Source of the DNA: MVRV01 sp964469905
GTDB taxonomy: Bacteria > Desulfobacterota > Syntrophia > Syntrophales > Smithellaceae
Direction of reading: 5' to 3'
DNA length: 64,000 bases
Assembly: GCA_964469905.1 (NCBI GenBank)
Contig: CAYXZW010000013.1
Coordinates: 1 to 64,000 of the forward strand
The notes beneath the pieces were generated by a model. That model made no database searches, was not told the DNA's origin, and saw only the letters and a program-made list of their open reading frames with translations. Position numbers and translations under genes: made by a program. The first letter of the stretch is position 1. Each line of letters opens with the position of its first letter. This document shows positions 25,823 through 34,494 of the stretch, piece after piece.

Positions 25823-26527
25823 TTGAAAGCAGCAGAAATATGCAGTAAATTGCAGGCGATGGGTGACAGCCAAAGAGCGCTTGCCGTGCAGAGATTCTTT
25901 AAAACAGCGCCGGGTGAATATGGTGAAGGTGATATATTTGTTGGTCTCCGGGTTCCCGAAATAAGAAAGTTGACCAAAGAACACAAGGAACTTCCAATTT
26001 CCGAGACGCTCCAATTGCTTCAGTCCCCCATCCATGAAGCAAGGCTATTGGCACTCTTTATTCTCATTGACATATACAAGCAGGGAGATGTTTCTCTCCA
26101 AGAGCAGCTTTATAATTTGTATCTGCAGAATACCCCGTTTATCAATAACTGGGACCTGGTCGATGCCTCGGCACATCACATTGTAGGCGCTCATTTGCGC
26201 TATCGTAGCAGATTACCGCTTTATGCCTTAGCCAGATCCAAGAGGCTTTGGGAACGCAGGATTTCCATTATTGCAACCTTCCATTACATCAAGCAGGGAG
26301 AATTTGCCGAGACATTGCATATTGCCGGTCTATTGCTGCGGGATCGGGAGGATTTAATTCATAAAGCTGTTGGGTGGATGCTGCGGGAGGTGGGTAAACG
26401 CGATCAAATCGCAGAAGAAAAATTTCTAAAGAAGCATTACAAAACAATGCCCCGGACAATGCTGCGGTATGCCATTGAAAAATTTCCGGAAAAATTGCGG
26501 CAGCAATATTTGCGGGGAGAAATATAG
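25823..26527 (+). CDS. AlkD-like DNA alkylation repair glycosylase
   Basis: 234 residues, TTG start after GGAAGG. An all-helical HEAT-like protein as in AlkD, which excises N3- and N7-alkylpurines without base flipping. The catalytic-cleft residues match: NNWDLVDASAHHIVG (Trp and Asp of AlkD) and KRLWERRISIIATF (the following Arg). FVGLRVPEIRKLTKEHKELP and KAVGWMLREVGKRD are family hallmarks. 39 bases after pabBC on the same strand. Confidence 0.92.
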   Translation: MKAAEICSKLQAMGDSQRALAVQRFFKTAPGEYGEGDIFVGLRVPEIRKLTKEHKELPISETLQLLQSPIHEARLLALFILIDIYKQGDVSLQEQLYNLYLQNTPFINNWDLVDASAHHIVGAHLRYRSRLPLYALARSKRLWERRISIIATFHYIKQGEFAETLHIAGLLLRDREDLIHKAVGWMLREVGKRDQIAEEKFLKKHYKTMPRTMLRYAIEKFPEKLRQQYLRGEI

Positions 26528-26543
26528 TTGTTGACACGGGAAG

Positions 26544-27206
26544 CTATTTTTTGAGCAATTCCAGCCGCTCTTTAATATTTTCGGCTTTGCTTGTTTCCTG
26601 GCGGTCGGAATAATATTTTTGCAGATGGGTTAGGTAAGCCCACAAAGGTCTGCGCCAGCCTTGCCGGGCGGCCGTGTCGATGGCTATCTGTAGAATGCTT
26701 TCCTCATAGGGAAGGTGTTTTACCAGAATGCCACAGGCAATTAAGCGGGACAAAGGATCGCTGATCTCGGTAATTACAATGCTGGCAGCCATTACATTCT
26801 TATTTGCCAGCAGGGGTAAAAGCTTGCTGTAAGTATCCGGTAGGCGAGTGACTTCTGCTTTTTGGAAATTACCTTTTAAAAAATCATAGTAGGCACGATT
26901 GGCAGCATGGGGTTGTAACTTGTCGATACGGAGAAACTCCATATCGTCAAAATCTTCGAGAGCCGCCGTATGCAGGGCATATTTAGCCAAGTAGGCTGTT
27001 GACAGAAGATTAAGATCGTTGCTACTGGAGATGGCTTTTTTGGCCTGAGCAAAGTGGGGCTCTGTCGCATCTTCTTTGTCGGCCAGAAAATTAACCTTGT
27101 AATTATCCAGCTGGCGGGAGGCGGTGTCTTTCCACTGTGGTATGGGCTGAGAGCCGCATGCGCAAATGAACATAAGCAATAATATGATGACTAAAAGATT
27201 TCTCAT
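26544..27206 (-). CDS. Lipoprotein at the end of the Mla-like operon
   Basis: 220 residues; signal peptide LLVIILLLMFICAC with lipobox ICAC and Gly-Ser after the Cys. The mature part is almost entirely helical (AISSSNDLNLLSTAYLAKYA, DFLKGNFQKAEV, RLIACGILVKHLPYEESI), suggestive of a repeat-type scaffold. Its start overlaps the mlaD stop (ATGA), so the two are translated together. It is a plausible outer-membrane or periplasmic partner of the MCE protein, comparable in position to MlaA/PqiC-type lipoproteins, though I see no sequence match to them. Confidence 0.75.
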   Translation of the reverse strand: MRNLLVIILLLMFICACGSQPIPQWKDTASRQLDNYKVNFLADKEDATEPHFAQAKKAISSSNDLNLLSTAYLAKYALHTAALEDFDDMEFLRIDKLQPHAANRAYYDFLKGNFQKAEVTRLPDTYSKLLPLLANKNVMAASIVITEISDPLSRLIACGILVKHLPYEESILQIAIDTAARQGWRRPLWAYLTHLQKYYSDRQETSKAENIKERLELLKK

Positions 27207-28129
27207 GGCAGCTTAAACTCCGGATCCTTTTTTGAGGAAATCAGGGTATCTAGCTTTTTCACCACATCGTCGATAGAGTTGACGGCATCATTAATATCGG
27301 AGCGCAGCATCCGGAAATCTTTCATGCCCTCGGAAGTGTCTTTGCTGATCTTATTAATGTTGTCCACAGTTGCATCCAGTTTTTGCAGCTTGCCGGCAAC
27401 ATCCTTCAAAATTGTATTAATATTCGGCAGAGTTCCCTCTTTACCATAGAGCTGTACATCCGTTTTATCCGCCATCTTGTCAATTTTAGTTACGATATCC
27501 TTAAGTTTTTTCAGTGCTTCATGTATCGCCCGGACGCTTTCTTCATCAGCTATAGCCATTTCCAAAATCGATTTTTTAGTCGATAAAGTTGTTGTTATTT
27601 TTTGCGCATTACCCAGAATGCGATTTAAATCCCCCTGAGGATTGGCCAGATTATTGCTGACGCGCTCCAGGTTCTCCGCAATTTGGGTGATTTTGTCGAG
27701 CAGGGGCTGTACCTTTTTAATAGCATCATTGATATCATTGACTGTTTCCACGACAACAATTTTATCTTCCGAAAGGGGAGGACTGTTCAAATTATTCGTT
27801 ACGACATCTATACGAGCAGCCCCTATTAATGGACGGTAGAGAATAAAAGAGCTATCAGATTTGATCCATTTTACATGTCTTTCGGTAATTTTAATTTTAA
27901 TGAGGACAATCCCTTTATCATTGAGTTCCAGCGCGTTTACCTTGCCAATATTGAACCCGGAAAAAACGACGGGCATGCCTTCGGTAAGTCCGTCACCGGA
28001 TTTAGAAGACAGTGTAAAGGTATAGACCTTGGTAAAAAAACCTTTCTCATTGGCCAGATAAAGCAAGGAAGCCAGTATTATTATAGCTGTGCTGACGATA
28101 AAAAATCCGACTTTAAATTCGCGGCTCAT
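27203..28129 (-). CDS. MlaD-family MCE protein
   Basis: 308 residues. A single N-terminal membrane anchor (VGFFIVSTAIIILASLLYLA) followed by one MCE domain at about 35-115 (SGDGLTEGMPVVFSGFNIGK). After it come about 180 residues of helix likely to form a coiled coil (QIAENLERVSNNLANPQGDL, VDNINKISKDTSEGMKDF). MCE proteins form hexameric rings that shuttle phospholipids across the periplasm. It overlaps its neighbours by 4 bases on each side (ATGA), so it is one operon with the permease and the lipoprotein. Confidence 0.92.
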   Translation of the reverse strand: MSREFKVGFFIVSTAIIILASLLYLANEKGFFTKVYTFTLSSKSGDGLTEGMPVVFSGFNIGKVNALELNDKGIVLIKIKITERHVKWIKSDSSFILYRPLIGAARIDVVTNNLNSPPLSEDKIVVVETVNDINDAIKKVQPLLDKITQIAENLERVSNNLANPQGDLNRILGNAQKITTTLSTKKSILEMAIADEESVRAIHEALKKLKDIVTKIDKMADKTDVQLYGKEGTLPNINTILKDVAGKLQKLDATVDNINKISKDTSEGMKDFRMLRSDINDAVNSIDDVVKKLDTLISSKKDPEFKLP

Positions 28130-28494
28130 AGTTCCCCGTATTTTTCTGCCATCCAGTTGTAGTCATATATATGACAGGTTACATAAAAGTCATCAATCTT
28201 TTTTAATGTTTGAAAAATAAAGTCGCTGTTTTTCAGGTGCGGGATTATTTTAAAGGGACGGTCAATTATCACAAGCGCATTCTGAACCATGCAGGCCCTC
28301 AGCAGAAACACACAAAACCTTTCTTCGTCGGTTAAAGAGGGATTTCTCTTATTCGCAATATGAGCGAGATCAAGGCGCTGCAAAGCTTTCCGGACAAAAT
28401 TTTCAGCCTGATTACGGGGCATGTTTTCATGATATTGCGGAATTAGTGCAATGTTCATCCAGACATCCTGATTAGAAATAAGGGGCACATCCAC
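28126..28494 (-). CDS. Degenerate ABC ATPase (MlaF-like) lacking Walker A
   Basis: The only conventional start is GTG 28494, giving about 122 residues; the frame is open further, to a TGA at 28606-28608. It aligns with MlaF-type ATPases only from just after the Q-loop: PLISNQDVWMNIALIPQYH, then VRKALQRLDLAHIANK. The signature LSGG(E/Q) is replaced by SLTDEER, and Walker B reads LVIIDRPF, with Arg where the catalytic Glu belongs. The open stretch upstream (KIILKFFESDTALNDALRD) shows no Walker A. It cannot hydrolyse ATP as it stands. The stop overlaps the mlaD start by 4 bases and the extended frame overlaps the permease end, so the reading frame is kept within a coupled operon. It is either a retained pseudo-ATPase or a gene trimmed in frame. 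Confidence 0.7.
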   Translation of the reverse strand: MDVPLISNQDVWMNIALIPQYHENMPRNQAENFVRKALQRLDLAHIANKRNPSLTDEERFCVFLLRACMVQNALVIIDRPFKIIPHLKNSDFIFQTLKKIDDFYVTCHIYDYNWMAEKYGEL

Positions 28495-28574
28495 GGAAAC
28501 AGGAGCCGCCTGACGGTTGTTTGCTGTACAATCCCGTAGTGCATCGTTCAGAGCAGTGTCGCTTTCAAAAAACT

Positions 28575-29375
28575 TTAAAATAATTTTGTTACTAATGACA
28601 GCACCTCAATGATAATTATTGCGGTGAAAACACTAACCATACCGCCGGAAACGGCGATAGGGATACTTGTGAACTCGGCAGAAGCACGTAAACCGTAGCG
28701 AATGGGAATTAATGTAATAAAAAATCCGAAAACAGCACATTTAATTAATGATACTACTATATCAGAAAAATCAGCTGAATTTAATAAAATATTGGAATAA
28801 ACATCCAGGCTGATGCCGAAAATCACCCACGAAAAAAGCATGCCGCTGATAATTAATACTATGGAAAAAAGACTGCTGAGCAACACCAGAGAAACAATAC
28901 CGTTGATTATTCTGGGGATAAGCAAATAATTGATTACATCAACACGGAATGTCTCCAGCGTTTTTATTTCTCCAGTGACTTTCATGACGGCCATTTCCGT
29001 ATTGATGGCTGATGATGACCGTAATGTAATGAAAAGAACTGTAAAGAAAGGGGAGAGCTCGGTAACAATTAACCCCATTAAAACATTGCCAAAAAAATCG
29101 GTCAATCCCAGTTGTTTGAGCAGCTGAAAAACAATGCCGATGAGCAATGATCCCAAGACCATGGAAACGACGAGGAAGACCGGTAGAATCTGCACGGAAG
29201 TAAAATAAATCTGATTAACAAGCACCATGCGCATAGCGCTGTTGTAAGCCCGGGGTTGAAACATGCGGAAGATAACCTTACGGGCAAAAGAAAACGTATC
29301 AAAAAAAGTTTTTGTTGCGTTTAATCCTAATCTTCCTATATTTTTCAATAAATCCATAAGTTTGTTTTTTTCCAT
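28575..29375 (-). CDS. MlaE-family ABC permease
   Basis: 266 residues with about five membrane segments (ILPVFLVVSMVLGSLLIGIV, IVSLVLLSSLFSIVLIISG, AIIIIEVLSLV). The MlaE core is recognisable: VTELSPFFTVLFITLRSSSA, INTEMAVMKVTGEIKTLETF. The usual GR-x-GS and E-(L/I)-GTM residues are altered (LRSSSA, EMAVM), so it is a diverged member. It should form the inner-membrane channel for an MCE lipid transporter. First gene of a four-gene minus-strand operon (permease, ATPase stub, MCE protein, lipoprotein). Confidence 0.88.
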   Translation of the reverse strand: MEKNKLMDLLKNIGRLGLNATKTFFDTFSFARKVIFRMFQPRAYNSAMRMVLVNQIYFTSVQILPVFLVVSMVLGSLLIGIVFQLLKQLGLTDFFGNVLMGLIVTELSPFFTVLFITLRSSSAINTEMAVMKVTGEIKTLETFRVDVINYLLIPRIINGIVSLVLLSSLFSIVLIISGMLFSWVIFGISLDVYSNILLNSADFSDIVVSLIKCAVFGFFITLIPIRYGLRASAEFTSIPIAVSGGMVSVFTAIIIIEVLSLVTKLF

Positions 29376-29441
29376 TTGTTACATTATCCTAGCACAGGAT
29401 GTTTAATACTTCAAATGGGGAGAAAGCAGGATTAATTATAA

Positions 29442-29469
29442 TTGACAAAAAAACTGTAATCGTTATATT
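29442..29469 (+). promoter_or_regulatory. Sigma-70-type promoter for the Do-family protease
   Basis: TTGACA at 29442-29447, a 16-base spacer and TATATT at 29464-29469, about 80 bases before the start of the protease gene. The boxes are a close match to the consensus. Confidence 0.6.
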
Positions 29470-29547
29470 GATGTCTGGTTTTGCAAGCAAGAGCTTGGTA
29501 AATCAATAACTTAGCCGCAAAAAGCAATTTATTGGCGGAGGATAAAT

Positions 29548-31023
29548 ATGAAAAGTAATAATCGTAAAACATTTTTTATGTTTTTAATGGCCTTTCTGGT
29601 GGCCTTTTTCATTGTCTCATTAGTAGAGGTTCTAAGGTCATCATTTGCTCCGACCGTCGCACCGGAAATTCAAATGGCCTCAGCTGTGTCTTCGGCCGAC
29701 AGTGTTAAGACGCCTCTTTCTTTTGCTGATCTGGCGGAAAAAGTGAAGCCGGCTGTAGTCAACATCAGCACCACGAAGACTTATAAAGGGCAGGGTGGTT
29801 TCGGTTCACCATTCGGGCGGTCACCCTTCAGTGGGCCTTTTGGAGACGATTTTTTTGATCGTTTTTTTGGTGACATACCTCAACGTGATTTCAAGCAGCG
29901 CAGCCTTGGCTCAGGATTTATCATCAGCAATGACGGATACATTTTCACCAATAATCATGTCGTGGAGAAGGCTGATAAAATACTTGTCAAAGTTTCTGAT
30001 GATAAAGAATATGAAGCCAAGATTATTGGTACCGATGCCAAAACAGATATTGCTTTAATTAAAATAAAGCCTCTAAACAATTTGCCCGTTGTTGAAATCG
30101 GCGATTCCGACAAAGTGAAAGTCGGCGAATGGGTAATTGCCATTGGTAATCCTTTCGGGTTGGAGCAAACCGTTACCGCCGGAATTGTCAGTGCCAAGGG
30201 GCGGGTAATTGGCGCCGGACCTTATGATAACTTTATCCAGACAGATGCTTCCATTAATCCCGGCAACAGTGGAGGCCCCTTGTTCAGCATGGATGGAAGA
30301 GTAATAGGCATTAACACCGCTATCGTTGCTCAGGGGCAGGGAATTGGCTTTGCGATACCGATTAATATGGCCAAAAGCATTCTGGCTGACTTGAAAAGTA
30401 AGGGCAAGGTTACCCGCGGCTGGCTGGGCATATCTGTGCAGGATATCAGCGAAGATATAGCCAAAAACCTGAACCATAAGAGCAGAAGCGGAGCAATTGT
30501 TACCGATGTATTTAAAGGTGATCCGGCTGATTTAGCGGGCATAAGAGTAGAGGACATCATTACGGAAATAAACGGCAAGGCTGTTAAAGACACACATGAT
30601 TTGTTGCTGAAAATTGCTTCAATCCCTGTCGGGGAGAAGGTATCCGTCAAGGTTGTTCGTGATGGCAAGCCGATGGTATTTACCCTTACTGTTGCCGAGC
30701 GCAAAGATAGACCGGAAATTGCTTCAACAAAGGGATCAAAAGGATACTTCGGGATCGTAGCTCAAGAAATATCGCCGGAAATATCGCGGCAATTAGGTAT
30801 TCCGCAAGGCAGCGGAGTAATGATAATTGATATTGAAAATGGCAGCGCGGCGGAAGATGTTGGTCTACAGCCGCAGGATATCGTTTTACAGGTAAATAAG
30901 GTAAAAATTTCTTCGCTGAAACAATACGTGAAAGAAATTGGCAAGGCAGCCGAAAAGAAAAATGTAACGCTTTTAGTTCAGCGGGGTAAGTCCAAGTTTT
31001 TTGTCAGTCTGCGCATGGGGTAA
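29548..31023 (+). CDS. degP: Do-family periplasmic serine protease (DegP/HtrA)
   Basis: 491 residues. Signal anchor/peptide about 7-27 (FFMFLMAFLVAFFIVSLVE), trypsin-like domain about 55-280 with triad His137 (TNNHVV), Asp167 (KTDIALI) and Ser241 (GNSGGPLF), then two PDZ domains (about 290-380 and 395-490, starting GWLGISVQDI and GYFGIVAQEI). The Gly/Phe-rich loop GQGGFGSPFGRSPF resembles the LA loop of Do proteases. It degrades and chaperones misfolded envelope proteins. The start follows GGCGGAGG. Followed by a strong terminator. Confidence 0.96.
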   Translation: MKSNNRKTFFMFLMAFLVAFFIVSLVEVLRSSFAPTVAPEIQMASAVSSADSVKTPLSFADLAEKVKPAVVNISTTKTYKGQGGFGSPFGRSPFSGPFGDDFFDRFFGDIPQRDFKQRSLGSGFIISNDGYIFTNNHVVEKADKILVKVSDDKEYEAKIIGTDAKTDIALIKIKPLNNLPVVEIGDSDKVKVGEWVIAIGNPFGLEQTVTAGIVSAKGRVIGAGPYDNFIQTDASINPGNSGGPLFSMDGRVIGINTAIVAQGQGIGFAIPINMAKSILADLKSKGKVTRGWLGISVQDISEDIAKNLNHKSRSGAIVTDVFKGDPADLAGIRVEDIITEINGKAVKDTHDLLLKIASIPVGEKVSVKVVRDGKPMVFTLTVAERKDRPEIASTKGSKGYFGIVAQEISPEISRQLGIPQGSGVMIIDIENGSAAEDVGLQPQDIVLQVNKVKISSLKQYVKEIGKAAEKKNVTLLVQRGKSKFFVSLRMG

Positions 31024-31050
31024 TGATCCGCTGGATACAGCCAATCTTGC

Positions 31051-31080
31051 AAGGGCAAGCCTCTGAGGCTTGCCCTTTTT
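31051..31080 (+). terminator. Rho-independent terminator after degP
   Basis: AAGGGCAAGCCTC and GAGGCTTGCCCTT are perfect inverted repeats around a single T, followed by a T run. Located 28 bases after the degP stop. Confidence 0.92.
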
Positions 31081-31124
31081 ATTTATGCCTGGACAAAAGG
31101 GGTGTAAAGAATTAAATATCACCC

Positions 31125-32183
31125 ATGCAATATTATGATTATACCGGAGTCATTCACTTCCATTCGGCTTTTTCTTTTGACGGTTATGTGGGATTGGATA
31201 AAATAATTAATGCCGCCGCGAAAAACGGTATTGATTTCTTAATGCTGACCGATCACGATCATCTGCAGGCGCGTGATGAGGGCTGGGAAGGATGGCAGGG
31301 GAGGGTCCTGCTGATTGTCGGCGAGGAAATATCGCCGCGCTTTAATCATTACCTGGCCTTTAATATCAAGCAGCCAATTAAGAGTCCTCAAAATAATGAG
31401 GATATGCAACCGCAAAAATATATTGATGCCGTTAACTCGTCCGGTGGTTTCGGTTTTATTGCCCATCCCGATCATGAAGGGACCAAAACGTTTCACGTGA
31501 AACATTATCCCTGGACGGATTGGTCGGTTGATGGCTATGCTGGTATCAGTATCTGGGATTTTATGACCGACTGGCAAAGCAGCTTAAAAGGATACCTGCC
31601 TTCTTTGCTGAGCTTTCTTTTCCCCGCTCTTTTTTTACGCGGTCCGCGAAGGATAACATTGGAAAGATGGGATGCATTAAATCAAAGCAAGAAGATTGTC
31701 GGCATTGGTGAACTGGATAATCACGGCAGCATTGTGAAAATCGGCACTTTTAAAATTGCCGCCTTTCCTTTCAGCCGTGCCTTTAGGTTCATTCATACCC
31801 ATATTTGTACGCCAGAACCATTAAGCGGTAACCAGCAAAAAGATATTTCTTTGCTCTTCAATGCCTTGCGACATGGCCGCTGTTATGCGGCAATGGAATA
31901 TTTTCAACCGGCCCGAGGGTTTAGTTTTTTCATTACTGCCCATAACGTGGAATATTCGATGGGGGATGAGCTGATTCTGGATGATAAAACCCAGATATGT
32001 ATTTCCCTGCCCGGCTCAGCGTTGGTGAGAATAATCCGGAATGGCTTGCTCCTTGCTGAAGCAACAGGCCAAGAGATTATCCTGCCTATCAGGGAGAGAG
32101 GTGTTTATCGAGTGGAGGCTTATTTAAAAAAATTTGGCAAATATCGCCCCTGGATTTTTTCTAATCCTGTTTTTGTACGATAA
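31125..32183 (+). CDS. PHP-domain metal-dependent hydrolase/phosphoesterase
   Basis: 352 residues. PHP metal motifs are in order: HFHSAFS (about 11-17), LTDHDHL (about 41-47), the Glu of VGEEIS, and AHPDHE (about 112-117), with a later GELDNHG supplying the final Asp/His. A C-terminal region of about 100 residues (FSFFITAHNVEYSMGDEL...) looks like a beta-sandwich. PHP proteins of this class hydrolyse phosphoesters with a trinuclear metal site; the substrate is unknown. It stands alone after the degP terminator. Confidence 0.85.
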   Translation: MQYYDYTGVIHFHSAFSFDGYVGLDKIINAAAKNGIDFLMLTDHDHLQARDEGWEGWQGRVLLIVGEEISPRFNHYLAFNIKQPIKSPQNNEDMQPQKYIDAVNSSGGFGFIAHPDHEGTKTFHVKHYPWTDWSVDGYAGISIWDFMTDWQSSLKGYLPSLLSFLFPALFLRGPRRITLERWDALNQSKKIVGIGELDNHGSIVKIGTFKIAAFPFSRAFRFIHTHICTPEPLSGNQQKDISLLFNALRHGRCYAAMEYFQPARGFSFFITAHNVEYSMGDELILDDKTQICISLPGSALVRIIRNGLLLAEATGQEIILPIRERGVYRVEAYLKKFGKYRPWIFSNPVFVR

Positions 32184-32309
32184 CCAGGCCCGCTCCAGCT
32201 CAGGTCAGCAGGAACTGACCGCCGGTGAATTATAAAGCATACATTGTAAGTATGACGGTTTAGCCAAGGAGTGCTTAGGGTTAAGGAATGTTTTTTGCGG
32301 CGGGAAGGA

Positions 32310-33101
32310 TCAGGTGTAATGCCTGGACATGACGACTAGAGAAAGCAAGAGGCTCAAAACGATCAGAGCGACAGCTTCCTTACGCCCATAGTGCAGTTGG
32401 TGCATGGTTGTTCTCGGTCCCCGGGCATAACCTCTGGTCTCCATCGCTTCCGCTAAATCATCCGCTCGTCGCAACGCGCTAACCATGAGGGGCATCAGCA
32501 GAGCAGTCAGTGATCTTATTTTCCGGTCTAAACGACCTGTTTCCACCTCGGCGCCCCGGGCCATCTGAGCTGTTTTAATCCGGTTATACTCTTCCAGAAG
32601 TGTCGGCACAAATCGCAGGGCCATGGAGACCATGACTGCAATATCAGCAACAGGGACCCGGATGTGCCTAAGGGGGTGCAACAGATGCTCCAGTCCGCCA
32701 ATCAGATCCGACGGTGATGTGATCATGGTTAGAATAGCGCCGCTCATGGCCAGTGCGAGGAACTGCCAGAAGACTAGTGAGCCCCGAAATAATCCTTCCG
32801 CGGTAATCGGAACAGGCAGATAAGGAATTTTCCACAGAGGGGTGCCGTCCGTAAAGAAAAGATGCAAGACGAACAATAAAAACGCAAATGAGGCCAGCGG
32901 TCGGAGTGCTTGCCGCACTTCAGAAAACTTCAAGCGGGAAATAAAGCCGACGGCGCAGAGGAAGGCGCTGAGCAGACATATTTCCCAACCACGGGCCTGA
33001 AATATGAGAATTGAAAGCATGGCCATAGCGAGAATCTTGACTCGTGCGTCCAGGCGGTGCCCGAAGGAGTTGCCGTTCCGGTACTGGCCGAAGGAAATCA
33101 T
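32310..33101 (-). CDS. ecfT: ECF transporter T component (biotin uptake)
   Basis: 263 residues, five or so membrane helices. The conserved cytoplasmic coupling motifs are present: QMARGAEVETG (Ala-Arg-Gly) and the second motif ADDLAEAMETRGYARG, which contact the ATPase. The start overlaps the ecfA stop by 4 bases. With BioY and EcfA it makes a BioMNY-type group I importer dedicated to biotin (this gene corresponds to bioN). Confidence 0.92.
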   Translation of the reverse strand: MISFGQYRNGNSFGHRLDARVKILAMAMLSILIFQARGWEICLLSAFLCAVGFISRLKFSEVRQALRPLASFAFLLFVLHLFFTDGTPLWKIPYLPVPITAEGLFRGSLVFWQFLALAMSGAILTMITSPSDLIGGLEHLLHPLRHIRVPVADIAVMVSMALRFVPTLLEEYNRIKTAQMARGAEVETGRLDRKIRSLTALLMPLMVSALRRADDLAEAMETRGYARGPRTTMHQLHYGRKEAVALIVLSLLLSLVVMSRHYT

Positions 33102-33943
33102 GGCTGCTCCTTCGGCGAAGCGCTCATCAGTAATTGATTGATTTCGCGACCGGCTTCATCGACAGAGAGAATATCCGGTGCCAGCGGCCACCCCTGACGA
33201 TGCAAATGATGCATCAAGGCCATTATCGGCGGCAGAGATAGTGCGGAAGCTTGATTCTCGGCCATTTTGCTGAATATTTCCCGGGGAAGGCCATCCTGAA
33301 TAATTTCCCCCTTATCCATAACCAATAGGCGGTCGGCATCGGCAATGTCATTGACATCATGGGTTATATGAATAATGCCGATTCCGGACCGGTGCAGCCG
33401 TCTCATGGTTTCCAGAACCCTTTTTCTTCCAACGGGGTCAAGGTAGGCAGTCGGTTCATCAAAGGTGATGTAGCGGGGGTTCATAATCAGCACGCCGGCC
33501 AGAGATACAAGACGTTTTTCCCCTCCGGAGAGGGTATGGGGAGCGCGCAAGGCCAGAGAATCCAGCCCGAGACTCTCGAGTATTTCCCTTACTTGCCGAT
33601 GGATTTCCGCCGGTGGCCAATTAAGATTACCGGGGCCGAAAGCTATGTCTTCCTGAACGGTCATTCCCACGATCGAATTGTCCGGGTTCTGAAAGAGCAT
33701 ACCGACGGTGCGGCGGATTTCTTTGTGGTTTGCTGCAACAGATGTATCCAGTCCATCGACGGTTACGGTTCCCCGATCCGGTCGACAAAGAGCGTTGAGC
33801 TGGCGGATCAGGGTGGTTTTTCCACAGCCGTTCGGTCCGATCAGGGCTACATATTCTCCCGGATGTATCTCCAGGCTGACATCGTTTAAAGCCGGGATAC
33901 CGGGATGGTCATATTGATAGGAGACGCGCGAAATGTTGATCAT
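33098..33943 (-). CDS. ecfA: ECF transporter ATPase (biotin uptake)
   Basis: 281 residues with an intact ATPase: Walker A GPNGCGKTT (about 36-44), Q-loop LFQNPDNSIVG, signature LSGGEKRLVSL, Walker B YITFDEPTAYLDP and H-loop IIHITHD. Corresponds to bioM. A single ATPase gene, so it probably acts as a homodimer. It overlaps both ecfT and bioY by 4 bases. Confidence 0.93.
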   Translation of the reverse strand: MINISRVSYQYDHPGIPALNDVSLEIHPGEYVALIGPNGCGKTTLIRQLNALCRPDRGTVTVDGLDTSVAANHKEIRRTVGMLFQNPDNSIVGMTVQEDIAFGPGNLNWPPAEIHRQVREILESLGLDSLALRAPHTLSGGEKRLVSLAGVLIMNPRYITFDEPTAYLDPVGRKRVLETMRRLHRSGIGIIHITHDVNDIADADRLLVMDKGEIIQDGLPREIFSKMAENQASALSLPPIMALMHHLHRQGWPLAPDILSVDEAGREINQLLMSASPKEQP

Positions 33944-34482
33944 ATCTTGTTGTAAATTCTCCCTCGGATCTTCCGGCAGATAAAGGCGGCAACGATAATC
34001 TTAATAATATCGCCGGGAAGTGGCGGCAGCAGCCCGACGGAGATGGCCTTGACGAAACTTAGCTTGGCTACAATCATCAGCTGTATTATTCCCAGAGTGT
34101 AAACAATGCTGATGCCTGCGACCATTGCCCCCAGCAGCCAGAAAAAGCCCGGTTTACGGCGCAAGGAAGTTATTTTACCGATGATAAAGGCGCCAACTAC
34201 GAAACCGATAAGATAGCCGCCTGTGGGCCCGATGAGGACGCCGAAGCCCGCCTTGCCGCCGGCAAAGACGGGTAGACCGATGACCCCCAGCAGTATGTAA
34301 ACTATCTGACTCAACGCCCCGAGGTATCCGCCCAGCAATGCTCCTGCTAGATTAACGAAAAGGGTTTGCATTGTTATAGGTACCGGTGGCAGGGGAATCA
34401 TAATATAAGCCCCAATCGCTGTCAGGGCGCCGAACATGGATGCGTATGCCATTCCCCGGAGGGATCTTTTTTCTTCTGACAT
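33940..34482 (-). CDS. bioY: Biotin-binding S component BioY
   Basis: 180 residues, about six membrane segments. BioY family features: IPLPPVPITMQTLFVNLAGA, GGYLGALSQIVYILLGVIGL, FAGGKAGFGVLIGPTGGYLI, with the loop that contacts biotin. High-affinity biotin capture subunit of the ECF importer. It follows birA by 12 bases. Confidence 0.95.
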   Translation of the reverse strand: MSEEKRSLRGMAYASMFGALTAIGAYIMIPLPPVPITMQTLFVNLAGALLGGYLGALSQIVYILLGVIGLPVFAGGKAGFGVLIGPTGGYLIGFVVGAFIIGKITSLRRKPGFFWLLGAMVAGISIVYTLGIIQLMIVAKLSFVKAISVGLLPPLPGDIIKIIVAAFICRKIRGRIYNKI

Positions 34483-34494
34483 AGAGATAAAACC

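Noticed and set aside
32203..32220. GGTCAG...CTGACC hairpin after the PHP gene.
   Set aside because: Six-base stem without a T run; too weak to call a terminator.
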